Shown here one piece after another: positions 9,219 to 17,350 of a DNA stretch of 40,749 nucleotides. How positions within the stretch are numbered: the stretch's first letter is position 1; each line of letters begins with the position of its first letter. The notes below the pieces were generated by a model that made no database searches, was not told the DNA's origin, and worked only from the letters and a program-made list of their open reading frames with translations. The DNA comes from Gemmatimonadota bacterium (GTDB lineage: Bacteria > Gemmatimonadota > Gemmatimonadetes > Gemmatimonadales > GWC2-71-9), in NCBI GenBank assembly GCA_024641735.1, contig JAHECN010000008.1, positions 1 to 40,749 of the forward strand. Reading direction: 5' to 3'. The position numbers and the translations under genes were made by a program.

Positions 9219-11621
9219 CTAGCCGAGCACCTGGACCGTCGTGCTCGTGCGTCCGCTGCGCACGTACAGCTTCACGTGCAGCGTCGCCGTGGCGGCATCC
9301 CAATAATAGCGGTCCCCGGTCCCGGTGGTGATCTCGGCGAGGGTCGCGACCGCAACCAGCGGTGTTCCGCTGCCAAAATCCCGAATCACGGCGAACGGAA
9401 GACCAGTCAGATACGGGATCGCCACCTGGATCCAGTCGCCAGGATCAGCGCGCTGCAACGTCACTCGGAAGCGCGCCGGGATGGGCGTGGGACCCCAGAG
9501 AACTGTGAACTGCCGACCGGCCGGGACCGAGAGCCGGAGCGCGCGTGGATTGCTCGGGATGCCGACGAGGGAGAGCGTCGCGCCGTCGTCACGCCGAATG
9601 GAGAGCGGCGCGACGGCGTCCTGCGCCTCACTGTCGAATGCGAGGCCGAGAAATCGGGTCGCACAGTGCCACGCATTCCATTCCGCGCGCCGCACGCAGT
9701 CCGGCGTCACCATCAAGGGGACGTCGGCAATGACGGTTCTCCCGATCGTGCCGGTGACCGCGCCATCGACGTCTCGAAAGAGCGCCGCCTTGTCACCGTC
9801 CTTGTCGGCCTGCGGCGCTTCGAGCAGCACCTGATTCGCATTGATGAATCGCAGGGCCGAGCCAAAATTCAATTGGGAGATCGAAAATCCGTTGCGGCGA
9901 TTGTAGCCCAATGCACTGGCGAGACGTCCCGGCGTACTGGCGAAATTGACGAATGTCACGTTGCTCGCCCCGACTGTCCCGTCGTAGAACTCGAACCCTC
10001 GGATCGGAAAGGTCGGATTCGGTGACGTCGTGCGATTGTCACTCTCCCCGACCACCAGGGAGTTCTCGAGAAACGTTTCAGACGCGGCGAACGTTGCACC
10101 GATCAGATTGTCTGACAGCACGGCACCGTCCAACCGCTGACTCGACCCCCGTAGCCACACCGCGCGACCGGTGTTCTTCCACCCGGCGAAATTCCGAAAG
10201 ACCGCCAGCACCGGCGCCCCGTTGGCTGCCGCGCCGAGACGTGGGGAGTAACTCGTGGTCTCGGTCGTGCCGTCCGGCTTGGGCCCGTCATCAACATTCA
10301 AGCCGGGACGACGGTTCGAGTGCGCCACGTTGTCCCGGAATTCCCCCAACGGTGTCCGCCGAGGGACGTCCGGTTGACCCGTCGAGAATCCGGTCGGGGC
10401 AGCGGGGAGCGCGTACCAGAAACCAAAGCCGACCGAACCCGCAGCGGCATTCCCGCGAATGAGGTTATCGGGGTTGGTGATCCAGTATGTCGCGGGTGTG
10501 GCATCCGAGGCGAGGATCCGCTGCGCCAACGCAGGAATGCGCGCCGAAAGCCCCAGATTCCCTTCGAGCGTGTTGCCGCTTTCGGCGCCATCCTCGAAGA
10601 AGTAGCCGTGGCCGAGGTGGTCATAGCAGACATTGCGCTGAGCGACCGCCCGGTCGGTACCATGAATCGTCAGACAGCGATTATTGGTCTTCCAGATGGC
10701 GACATCACGCACATACTGTCCGTTTACATCACCTGCCATATGCCAATGGACGGGATAGTGCCCCACGATGCCGCTCTGTCCCATCTGCGTGAACGAGGCG
10801 CCTTCGATGCGCGCCGTCGCCCCGGGCAAAATGATCAGGTGCCCCCCGAAGCCATTCGCGGAGAGCGAATCACCCTGAATCGTGATGTTCCGCGTCAGCA
10901 AGGCAACCTCGGCCCGTTGGTCCACCCCCGTGCCCGCAATCTGTTGAATCGTCCCCCAATGTTCATGCTTCAGGGTCCGGTCGAGCACGATTCCCCTCCC
11001 CGACGCCGAGACGATCAGCGCTTCCTCCGCCTCGGCAGGATCGAAGTCCGTTGACGCCACGACAATCCGGTCCCCGGAACGCCACGGCACCGTCTCGCTG
11101 AGCGTCAGGGTCTGCGCTCCCGGCGGCGCGGTCGCGCCGAGTCGGGTCCACCCCTGTCGCGGCTCACCGTGGAGATCAAGCGTGCCCCCAGGAAAGATGG
11201 CCAGCACCTTGGTCCCGACGGTCGTCCGATTCCCGTCATCGGTGCCGGTGAGCGTGAGCGTGAACCGACGCAGGTACGGTGCCTCGGCGCTTCCGATGCG
11301 CAACGTGCCGCGGACATGCACCTCCTGCGCGACGAGGGCGAGATCCATGTCCGGTGCGACCTCCAGAGTGCCAAGCACTGTCACGCGATGGAGCGGCGGC
11401 GGGGTGACGTCCAAGCGGACCGTCATCCCTTCCGGGATCGTGACATCCTGACCCACGCTCGGGGTCGCCAACGGCGCCCACGTCGCGGCGTCAGACCAGC
11501 GCGGGACGGCGCTCGTCACGGGAGGTGGAGGAGGAGGAACAACGGGGGTCGTGGGAATTTCCGGTTCGACGGTGCACCCAACCAGCAATGCAGTCAGGAC
11601 GGCGATCGTGGCGCGACGCAC
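9219..11621 (-). CDS. CEMIP/TMEM2-like lipoprotein: G8 domain plus right-handed beta-helix
   Basis: 800 residues from a GTG at 11621 with GGAG upstream. The N-terminus is a lipoprotein signal (MRRATIAVLTALLVGC), followed by a proline-rich spacer. A G8 domain follows (about residues 40-160, opening RWSDAATWAP and including VTIPEGMTVRLD, with LGTLEV and GTLDLHG strands). Next comes a parallel beta-helix region whose core matches animal CEMIP, TMEM2 and fibrocystin-type proteins: YPVHWHMAGDV, RCLTIHGTDRA, NVCYDHLGHGYFFEDGAESG and TYWITNPDNLIRGNAAAGS. In animals CEMIP and TMEM2 are linked to hyaluronan breakdown, so a polysaccharide-binding or -cleaving role at the cell surface is plausible but not proven. 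It stands alone: 32 bases before the YegP-like gene and 59 after the ABC permease gene. Confidence 0.85.
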   Translation of the reverse strand: MRRATIAVLTALLVGCTVEPEIPTTPVVPPPPPPVTSAVPRWSDAATWAPLATPSVGQDVTIPEGMTVRLDVTPPPLHRVTVLGTLEVAPDMDLALVAQEVHVRGTLRIGSAEAPYLRRFTLTLTGTDDGNRTTVGTKVLAIFPGGTLDLHGEPRQGWTRLGATAPPGAQTLTLSETVPWRSGDRIVVASTDFDPAEAEEALIVSASGRGIVLDRTLKHEHWGTIQQIAGTGVDQRAEVALLTRNITIQGDSLSANGFGGHLIILPGATARIEGASFTQMGQSGIVGHYPVHWHMAGDVNGQYVRDVAIWKTNNRCLTIHGTDRAVAQRNVCYDHLGHGYFFEDGAESGNTLEGNLGLSARIPALAQRILASDATPATYWITNPDNLIRGNAAAGSVGFGFWYALPAAPTGFSTGQPDVPRRTPLGEFRDNVAHSNRRPGLNVDDGPKPDGTTETTSYSPRLGAAANGAPVLAVFRNFAGWKNTGRAVWLRGSSQRLDGAVLSDNLIGATFAASETFLENSLVVGESDNRTTSPNPTFPIRGFEFYDGTVGASNVTFVNFASTPGRLASALGYNRRNGFSISQLNFGSALRFINANQVLLEAPQADKDGDKAALFRDVDGAVTGTIGRTVIADVPLMVTPDCVRRAEWNAWHCATRFLGLAFDSEAQDAVAPLSIRRDDGATLSLVGIPSNPRALRLSVPAGRQFTVLWGPTPIPARFRVTLQRADPGDWIQVAIPYLTGLPFAVIRDFGSGTPLVAVATLAEITTGTGDRYYWDAATATLHVKLYVRSGRTSTTVQVLG

Positions 11622-11680
11622 GGGAGCTCCGACGAGTGGGGATGGCCGAAGTATCGGCGCAGTCGATCAGCCTGAGGAAC

Positions 11681-12487
11681 TCAGTCCACTACCCGACGAA
11701 TGAACCCACGGACGCCGAGCGCGGACAGGGTCATCGCGAGCAGCAACAGCATCAGGATGGTGGCCAGTGGCGACATGTGAGGGACGTCCGGCGTGAGTGC
11801 GATGCGGAGCCCCTCTGCCATGTACACCAGGGGATTCATCAGCACGACTTTCTGGAGCCATGGGATCGCCGAGAGCGAGGCCCAGGGGTAGTAGACGCAT
11901 CCCAAAAAGACCATCGGCGTCAGTACGATCGCGAACATCAAGCCGATTTGCTGCGGTCGGATCGCCGTTCCGAGGAAGAGGCCGAGCGCCGCCCCAGTCC
12001 AACTGGCCAGGAGCAGCATGGTGACCAGCATCGGCCAGCTGGCGACCCGGACCGTGACCTCGGTGGCCGGGAGGATCAGCAAGATCGGGAAGACCAAAGC
12101 GCCGGAGAGGATGCCTTGGAAGGCACCGAAGCAGATCTTGGCGAATGGCACCGTGGCCAAGGGGTTCGGGGCCAAAACCCGATCCTCAATCTCCCGGGTG
12201 GCGCCAAGCTCGATGCTGAGTGGAAGCGCGACGGCGGAGATCGCCGTGAACATCATGGCGACGGCGACGAGACCGGGCACCAGCACCGTGGCGAATGAGG
12301 TCACGCCGGCCGCCACGGGGATCTGCTGGCCGCTCCGCGGCAGAACGTAGGTAAACACGAACACCGTCAGGAGCGGATTGGCCACCACCCGAAGGAAGAA
12401 GGGGAGTCCCTCACGCCGCAGCACGGCAGCGTCGCGGGACCAAAGGCCGAGAATGGACGCAAAGAGATTGGGAGGACGTTTACTCAC
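11681..12487 (-). CDS. ABC-2 type transporter permease
   Basis: 268 residues with about six hydrophobic segments (for example LTVFVFTYVLP, TVLVPGLVAVAMMFTAISAV, LVFPILLILPATEV, LGLFLGTAI and a last LATILMLLLLAMTLSAL). This is the membrane half of a DrrB/NodJ-like ABC-2 exporter. The conserved ABC-2 block is visible around REIEDRVLAPNPLATVPFAKICFGAFQGIL. Its start overlaps the stop of the ATPase gene by eight bases, so the two form one transporter. The substrate cannot be deduced; close types export lipids, polysaccharides or antibiotics. Confidence 0.9.
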   Translation of the reverse strand: MSKRPPNLFASILGLWSRDAAVLRREGLPFFLRVVANPLLTVFVFTYVLPRSGQQIPVAAGVTSFATVLVPGLVAVAMMFTAISAVALPLSIELGATREIEDRVLAPNPLATVPFAKICFGAFQGILSGALVFPILLILPATEVTVRVASWPMLVTMLLLASWTGAALGLFLGTAIRPQQIGLMFAIVLTPMVFLGCVYYPWASLSAIPWLQKVVLMNPLVYMAEGLRIALTPDVPHMSPLATILMLLLLAMTLSALGVRGFIRRVVD

Positions 12488-13418
12488 GAAGGTCCCGGCC
12501 GGTGAGAGCGATAAAGACCGTTTCCAACGACGGGTCGACCACGCGCAGGTCGGTCAGTCCGAACGGTGCCACGGCGGCGACGACACGGGGCACTCCGGAG
12601 CGTTCCGGAGTCACCAAGATGCGGAGTCCCCGCTCCGTGTCCTGAATCTCCTGGACGCCCTCGATGGCCCTGAGCGCGTTCCGCGCCTCGGCCCGCTCCC
12701 CGGAGAGCGCCAAGTCGATGGCGGCGGCACCACCCGCCTCTGACTTCAGCTGTGCCGGAGTGCCCTCGGCGAGCAACCGCCCATGGTCGATAATGGCCAG
12801 GCGATCGCAGAGTTGGTCCGCCTCTTCCATGTAGTGCGTGGTGAGCACCACCGTAATGCCGTCCGCCTTGAGCGAGCGGACCAGGTCCCAGAGGGCGAGT
12901 CGGCTTTGTGGGTCGAGTCCTGCAGTCGGCTCATCCAGAAAGAGCACGTCCGGGCGATGCGCGATGGCGCGAGCCAACTGGACGCGTTGTGCCAGTCCAC
13001 CGGAGAGCGCCATCGGCATCGCAGATGCGCGGTCCGCAATCCGGAAGCGCTCGAGCAATTCGTCGGTCCGCTCCCGGGCGGCATGGCGACCGATCCCGAA
13101 ATAGCGGCAGTGGAAGTAGATGTTCTCCCGCACGGTGCACGAGCGATCGAGGGTGAGCGCCTGGGCTGCGACCCCGATAATGCGCCGCACTGCCGTCGGG
13201 TGCTCTCGGACGGAATAGCCCGCGACAACGGCCTCTCCGCCGGTCGCGCGCACGCGCGTGGTACAGATGCCGATCGTGGTGGTCTTGCCCGCCCCGTTGG
13301 GGCCGAGCAGCCCGTAAATGGTCCCCACCGGCACGTTGAGCGAGACGCGGTCCAACGCGGGAGTGGCGGAACCCTGGTAGACCTTTTCCAGCGCCGTCAG
13401 TGAGACTGCGTTGGTCAC
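12480..13418 (-). CDS. DrrA-like ABC transporter ATP-binding protein
   Basis: 312 residues. Walker A GPNGAGKT is at 39-46, signature LSGG at 138-141 (LSGGLAQR), Walker B VLFLDEP at 158-164, then the D-loop GLD and switch histidine in LTTHYMEE. After about residue 220 there is the C-terminal accessory domain typical of DrrA-type exporters. The start is a GTG at 13418 that overlaps the stop of a 58-codon membrane-protein gene by four bases (GTGA), and its own stop overlaps the permease start. The three genes therefore appear to be translated together. It energises the adjacent permease. Confidence 0.94.
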   Translation of the reverse strand: MTNAVSLTALEKVYQGSATPALDRVSLNVPVGTIYGLLGPNGAGKTTTIGICTTRVRATGGEAVVAGYSVREHPTAVRRIIGVAAQALTLDRSCTVRENIYFHCRYFGIGRHAARERTDELLERFRIADRASAMPMALSGGLAQRVQLARAIAHRPDVLFLDEPTAGLDPQSRLALWDLVRSLKADGITVVLTTHYMEEADQLCDRLAIIDHGRLLAEGTPAQLKSEAGGAAAIDLALSGERAEARNALRAIEGVQEIQDTERGLRILVTPERSGVPRVVAAVAPFGLTDLRVVDPSLETVFIALTGRDLRE

Positions 13419-13591
13419 CTGCCCTCACGACGTCGGCGATACCCCACGGTACCCACCGCGATCAGTCCGACCGCGAGGAAGAACACGCCCGAGGCCACTG
13501 GGGGAGGGATACGGGGCACACCACAGAGCCCTGTCAGAACACAGGATTCTGGGAGCGACGCTTGTGCAGCAAGCCAGAGGGTCAGCATCAT
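13415..13591 (-). CDS. 58-residue membrane protein with PEP-CTERM-like tail, coupled to the ABC transporter
   Basis: A small gene supported by position and composition: its TGA overlaps the GTG of the ABC ATPase gene (GTGA). The product has a short hydrophobic start (MMLTLWLAAQA), a Cys-x5-Cys segment (CVLTGLC), then VPRIPPPV, one transmembrane segment (about residues 34-50) and a basic end YRRRREGR. The order Val-Pro-rich motif, hydrophobic helix, arginine cluster resembles C-terminal sorting signals of the PEP-CTERM type, but the exact PEP triplet is absent and almost no mature protein remains in front. No convincing Shine-Dalgarno precedes ATGATG at 13591; a TATCAT six bases upstream could be a -10 box for a leaderless message. 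I do not recognise a family. It may be a small transporter subunit or regulator. Confidence 0.6.
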   Translation of the reverse strand: MMLTLWLAAQASLPESCVLTGLCGVPRIPPPVASGVFFLAVGLIAVGTVGYRRRREGR

Positions 13592-13614
13592 GCCTGAATG
13601 ATAGCCACACACAG

Positions 13615-13658
13615 GAAAAGCACGAGAGGGCACCGCCATCAGGCGGTGCCCTCTCGTG
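13615..13658 (-). terminator. Strong intrinsic terminator after tRNA-Ser(CGA)
   Basis: A perfect 17-bp inverted repeat (arms 13621-13637 and 13642-13658, four-base loop) begins six bases after the tRNA 3' end on the minus strand and is followed by CTTTTCC. It should end tRNA transcription. It lies only 30 bases ahead of the small membrane-protein gene, so it also separates the tRNA from the ABC operon. Confidence 0.85.
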
Positions 13659-13663
13659 ACGAA

Positions 13664-13750
13664 CGGACGGGGAGGGATTCGAACCCTCGAAACCGTTGCC
13701 GGTTTGCCGGTTTTCGAGACCGGTTCCTTCAACCACTCGGACACCCGTCC
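13664..13750 (-). tRNA. tRNA-Ser(CGA)
   Basis: Class II tRNA on the minus strand: acceptor GGACGGG (13750-13744) pairs with CCCGTCC (13671-13665), discriminator G at 13664, T-arm with GGTTCGAATCC, long variable arm. Anticodon stem CCGGT/ACCGG encloses CTCGAAA, giving anticodon CGA (reads UCG). CCA is not encoded. The arms resemble those of tRNA-Ser(GGA) at 4890-4978. Confidence 0.96.
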
Positions 13751-13832
13751 TCAGGCCGGCACACATGCTCCGGAGCCGCGCAAAATGCTCGTATCGGACG
13801 CCCCGATCAAGAGGAGCCCGCAAAACCAGCCC

Positions 13833-14273
13833 TCAACGGCCGTTCAGGATCGTCGAGGCGTCGGAGAAGTTCTTGAGCGGGAGAGTCACGCTCAGCGCGC
13901 CTTGTCGAGCCCAGTGCAGGACCAGCCGAATGGAATCCCCGCGGGCATACCCGTGAGTCGTCTCCGTCACCATGATGTGTGGGCCACCGGCCCCGAGCAC
14001 GACAGTCCCGCCTGCAGCGATCGGAAGGCGCGCGAGCGGCACCATGCGGTCATTCACATTGTCGTGCAGCATGGCGCTTCCGTCCGGGCTTTCCACGGCC
14101 ACCAGTGTGTCGAGCTCTGCCGCTGTCACGTGAAATCCGATGGTGGTGCTGCGGCTGGCAGCGTGCCCCCAGGCCACACCGTTGCTCACCGTGATGTGCC
14201 CCGCGGTGGCGGTGGCGCCCGACAGGACTGGAGGGCGCTGACAGCCCGTCAACAGCAGCAACAGTGCGCCCAT
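13833..14273 (-). CDS. PCu(A)C-type periplasmic copper chaperone, lipoprotein
   Basis: 146 residues from the ATG at 14273, chosen because it yields a lipoprotein signal (MGALLLLLTGC, Cys11); the frame stays open upstream but there it is antisense-like sequence inside the next gene. The PCu(A)C copper site H(M)x-M-x-HxM is present: Met68, His70 and Met77 (AMLHDNVNDRM), then His99 and Met101 (GGPHIMV), after the AAGGTVVLGAGG turn typical of the family. Such proteins carry Cu(I) to the CuA centre of cytochrome oxidase or serve in copper handling. It lies 20 bases behind a membrane glycosyltransferase gene, with no obvious functional link, and no sco or oxidase gene is in view. Confidence 0.88.
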   Translation of the reverse strand: MGALLLLLTGCQRPPVLSGATATAGHITVSNGVAWGHAASRSTTIGFHVTAAELDTLVAVESPDGSAMLHDNVNDRMVPLARLPIAAGGTVVLGAGGPHIMVTETTHGYARGDSIRLVLHWARQGALSVTLPLKNFSDASTILNGR

Positions 14274-14293
14274 GTGACCCCACCACCGGGTTG

Positions 14294-15916
14294 TCACTTG
14301 TCCTCGTGCGGGATGACTGCCATCTGGAAGGAACCATCGTAGCTGCTCAACCACGCAACCTCCCCTGGGCCTCGGCCCAACAGTGAGAGCAGTTCCGCCT
14401 GCTGCTCGGCATTCCACCTCCGGACCCGACCCGCCGAACCGGGCGGGATCTGCGCGACAATTGGAGAGCGCAGCAGCCAGGCATCGGAGACGACGGGAAT
14501 CGCGGGACCGATGACGACGACCTGTCGACCCACCAGCCCGCCGGGAATGTCCCGCGCACCCGCCGCGATGATTCGCGCCAGTCGACTGGTATCGCTCGCG
14601 GCACGATCTGCCAGATCTCGGGCATGCAGCGCCCCACGTCCGAATGCCGCGGCCAACCCGAGCCAGGTGAGGACCAGGATCCATGGCGCCGCCATCCTGG
14701 TGGGGGCCGGCGCCTGAGGCGGCCGCCACCACCGAAGCGCACCCATGGCGGTGAGCATCACGAATGGCGCGATCAATCGCGGCTCAGCGTGGACCACCAC
14801 GAATTGTCCGACACCGATGATGCCAAGGAGCATCGCGAGCATCGCCGCCCGGTCCTCCTTCCACCCCGAGGGGATGGTCCCCGGACGCCACGCAAGGAAC
14901 GCGATCGGCAGGAGCACCCCGAGCAGCAGGTGCGGGGTCCACAGGGAGAGAACGGCCCAGCTCTGTCGAATCCAGTACCCGAACAGGTCCAACAGGTCGA
15001 GCGGCCCCCGACCGCGGCTCTGCACCCCCGCGTCCCATGCGGTCGGATCAGACCATGGCGCATAGGTCCATGGGGTCCCTGTGAAATCTGCGATCGCCAC
15101 GACCTCCCCATCCGTGAGCGAAAGCGCCCCCTGTCGATCGTGCGTCCCGCTGTGCGAGTCCGGCGTGCGTGAGTCGCAGCGATCGAGATACCAACACGCG
15201 TTCAACCGTCCCGCACTCCCGAGCGTGAGTGAGCCGTACTTGAGACTCATCGGCAGGACCCACACGAGCGCGACCACGGCCGCGATGAGCGTGGCGCGGA
15301 GTGTGGAACGACGGGTTGACTTGGAGAGGACCACCAGCACGACCGCACTGACCAGCAGCCAGGGCCAGCTACTCGTCTTGGCGAGAAACGCTGCACCGCA
15401 CCAGAGACCGAGCGGCGCGGCGCGACGACCACCATGCATCACCAACTCGCCGCCAATCCCTACGAGTGCAGCGAGCAGGAGCAGATCCGGGGTCACCGCA
15501 TCAAGTCGTGGCGTGCGCGCGCTGGCGAGGAGAAAGGCCGCGAAGAGGCCGCGTGCAAAGATCGGATCGCCGTGCGCACGGGCGATCCGCCAAAGCATCA
15601 CGACGATCCCCACGGCGATCGCGCCGTTGACGGCGTGGACCTGGGTGAGAAAGGCCTGCCCCTCTGCGCCGCCGACCATGCCAACGATCGCGAGGATCGA
15701 GGGGTAGAGTGGCGACCAATAGCCTTGCACGGCCGCCGACCAGTCGCCGGCACGCATGCGCGCCGCCATATCGAGATAGGAGACGCCGTCGGGATTCAAG
15801 GCGGTGCGGCTCGTCCACGCCAAGGCGATGCAGAGGAGCGCAGCGAGTAGCGCGATCGCAGCGATCTCTCGTCCCGCGTGCTCCCCCGATGGGGAGCCAC
15901 GCGTCACAGATGTCAC
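14294..15916 (-). CDS. GT39/ArnT-like multi-pass membrane glycosyltransferase
   Basis: 540 residues with about ten or more hydrophobic segments. After the first helix comes LNPDGVSYLDMAARMRAGDW, the extracytoplasmic loop with the acidic motif (D-G) seen in PMT/ArnT (GT-C) enzymes, then GYWSPLYPSILAI and further helices. GT-C enzymes transfer sugars from polyprenyl-phosphate donors on the outer face of the inner membrane. Acceptor and sugar are not predictable here. There is a long soluble loop around residues 235-300 (ACWYLDRCDSR onward) and a soluble C-terminal part. Its stop is 20 bases before the copper-chaperone gene; its start overlaps the response-regulator stop by four bases. Confidence 0.8.
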   Translation of the reverse strand: MTSVTRGSPSGEHAGREIAAIALLAALLCIALAWTSRTALNPDGVSYLDMAARMRAGDWSAAVQGYWSPLYPSILAIVGMVGGAEGQAFLTQVHAVNGAIAVGIVVMLWRIARAHGDPIFARGLFAAFLLASARTPRLDAVTPDLLLLAALVGIGGELVMHGGRRAAPLGLWCGAAFLAKTSSWPWLLVSAVVLVVLSKSTRRSTLRATLIAAVVALVWVLPMSLKYGSLTLGSAGRLNACWYLDRCDSRTPDSHSGTHDRQGALSLTDGEVVAIADFTGTPWTYAPWSDPTAWDAGVQSRGRGPLDLLDLFGYWIRQSWAVLSLWTPHLLLGVLLPIAFLAWRPGTIPSGWKEDRAAMLAMLLGIIGVGQFVVVHAEPRLIAPFVMLTAMGALRWWRPPQAPAPTRMAAPWILVLTWLGLAAAFGRGALHARDLADRAASDTSRLARIIAAGARDIPGGLVGRQVVVIGPAIPVVSDAWLLRSPIVAQIPPGSAGRVRRWNAEQQAELLSLLGRGPGEVAWLSSYDGSFQMAVIPHEDK

Positions 15917-17196
15917 GAAGCGTCCGCTGGGGGAGGATTGACGGGTGACACTTCCGGGGCTTCTGCGCTGCCCGCTTCAGTCCCAGCCACCGGCGGCGCC
16001 AGCTGCAAGATCATGACGACCCGTTGCCCGGACTCGGTCAGGATCCCGATCCGATTCGGTGTGGCCTCTGGATCGACAGCAGTCGCGCGCACCACGGGAT
16101 CACCCGGGGCCATGGCCCAGCCGAGCTGCAGGAGTGCCTGCGAAACCCGCGCGCCCGCATGTGTTGCCAAGGAGGAGGTGAGCGCCGCAGGATCCCTGAG
16201 GTGGGATTCGGCAGTTTCCGCCAAGGCACTCGCATCGGCACTGGCAATGAGCACGATCACTTCGACCGACTCACCCTCCCCTGCAGATGCCAGCGTGACC
16301 TGCACCACAGCAGGCTCTGGAGGGAGTGCCACCTCGCCAGCTTCTTCCGTGGACTCCTGGCCTACCAAAATCCCGAGCGACTGACGGCACCCCGCGGCCA
16401 ATTCGCGGCGCACGTCCGTCGTGAGCGCGGTCGCCAATCGCGACTGTGCCGCCTCGGAATTGCGCAGGTGGGGTTCGAGCGCCTCGGCCAACTTTTTCGG
16501 TGCGTAGGAGCGCGTCACGACCGCGTCGAACCCCTCGACGGCAGTGTCGGCAGCGGCGCTGCCCAACAGGATGACGGTCGTGCCCCGCTCGCGCAGCGCA
16601 CTGGCCATGGCGGCCTCACCCGGCATGGGAAGCCCCTCCCCAAGCAGGGCCACGGCGGGCAGTTCGGTCATGGCCCACGCCAGTGCTGCCGCCGGGAGCA
16701 GCTGGTCCATCACCTCGAACCGGCCACCGACGGCGGCGCGCACGACATCACCGTATCCGGTTTCACGATCCACCAGAAGCAGGGCGGTACGCGAGCCGTC
16801 GTTGTGGTTCGCTTCGCGCGCCTTGGTCGCCACAAGTGCGAGGATGGCGTCAAAACGATCACCTGCGTTGGCAGGGTTGAGAGGCTTCAGCAAATAATCC
16901 TCAATGCCGAGCGCCACCATCCGGAGAATCATCGCCTTTTCCGAAACCGACGAGATCGCGACGACGGGGATCTCTCGGTACTTGACGCTGGAGCGCAGGG
17001 CTTCCAGCAATCCGACGCCACCCAAGTGGGGCATCTCCATATCGGTAAAGATCAGGTCCGGCGCATCGGCCTCGATGGCGGCGAGGGCCGCCACCCCGTC
17101 TTCGGCCTCCCGGACTTCGGCGCCGGGCTGGCGTGAGGCCAGCCGGGCGACCAGGCGGCGCATCGTTGGATCATCATCGACGACAAGAACCTTCAC
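15913..17196 (-). CDS. Two-REC response regulator with unassigned C-terminal domain
   Basis: 427 residues from the GTG at 17196, which has GGGGGGAGG just upstream; a longer open frame exists, but its extra N-terminus is not protein-like and runs into tadA. REC1 (1-125) is complete: acidic pocket Asp7-Asp9, phospho-acceptor Asp52 (FTDMEMP), Ser82/Ser83, Lys104 (LKPLNP). A second REC-like domain (about 140-250, opening RTALLLVDRETGYG, later TTVILLGSAAADTA and TRSYAPKKL) lacks a clear phospho-acceptor and looks degenerate. The remaining about 170 residues contain two similar-length segments with LATALTTDVRREL and LASAGEGESVEVIVLIASADASAL; a CheX/CheC-like fold is possible but unproven. No DNA-binding domain and no histidine kinase gene is nearby. 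Confidence 0.78.
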   Translation of the reverse strand: MKVLVVDDDPTMRRLVARLASRQPGAEVREAEDGVAALAAIEADAPDLIFTDMEMPHLGGVGLLEALRSSVKYREIPVVAISSVSEKAMILRMVALGIEDYLLKPLNPANAGDRFDAILALVATKAREANHNDGSRTALLLVDRETGYGDVVRAAVGGRFEVMDQLLPAAALAWAMTELPAVALLGEGLPMPGEAAMASALRERGTTVILLGSAAADTAVEGFDAVVTRSYAPKKLAEALEPHLRNSEAAQSRLATALTTDVRRELAAGCRQSLGILVGQESTEEAGEVALPPEPAVVQVTLASAGEGESVEVIVLIASADASALAETAESHLRDPAALTSSLATHAGARVSQALLQLGWAMAPGDPVVRATAVDPEATPNRIGILTESGQRVVMILQLAPPVAGTEAGSAEAPEVSPVNPPPADAS

Positions 17197-17281
17197 AAAC
17201 TGCCTCCCCCCTGCGGGACGCCTCCACGATGCACGGCGCTGATGTCGTGCGCGTGGAACGTTAACGAAGAATAGGAGGGGA

Positions 17282-17297
17282 AGCGCAAATATGCGCT
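17282..17297 (-). terminator. Short hairpin downstream of tadA
   Basis: A 6-bp inverted repeat (AGCGCA / TGCGCT, four-base loop) lies 53 bases after the tadA stop and is followed on the minus strand by pyrimidine-rich sequence (TCCCCTCCTATTCTT). It may be a weak terminator of the clpB-tadA unit. The rest of 17197-17350 holds only the leader of the response-regulator gene. Confidence 0.3.
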
Positions 17298-17350
17298 GCC
17301 GGGGCGGCGGGCTGGCGATGCACCCGGGCGATGGCCCCGAGAATCCGCGT

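Noticed and set aside
14274-14732. Extended start for the PCu(A)C protein
   Set aside because: The upstream part lies in the wrong frame over the glycosyltransferase gene; the lipoprotein signal starts at 14273.
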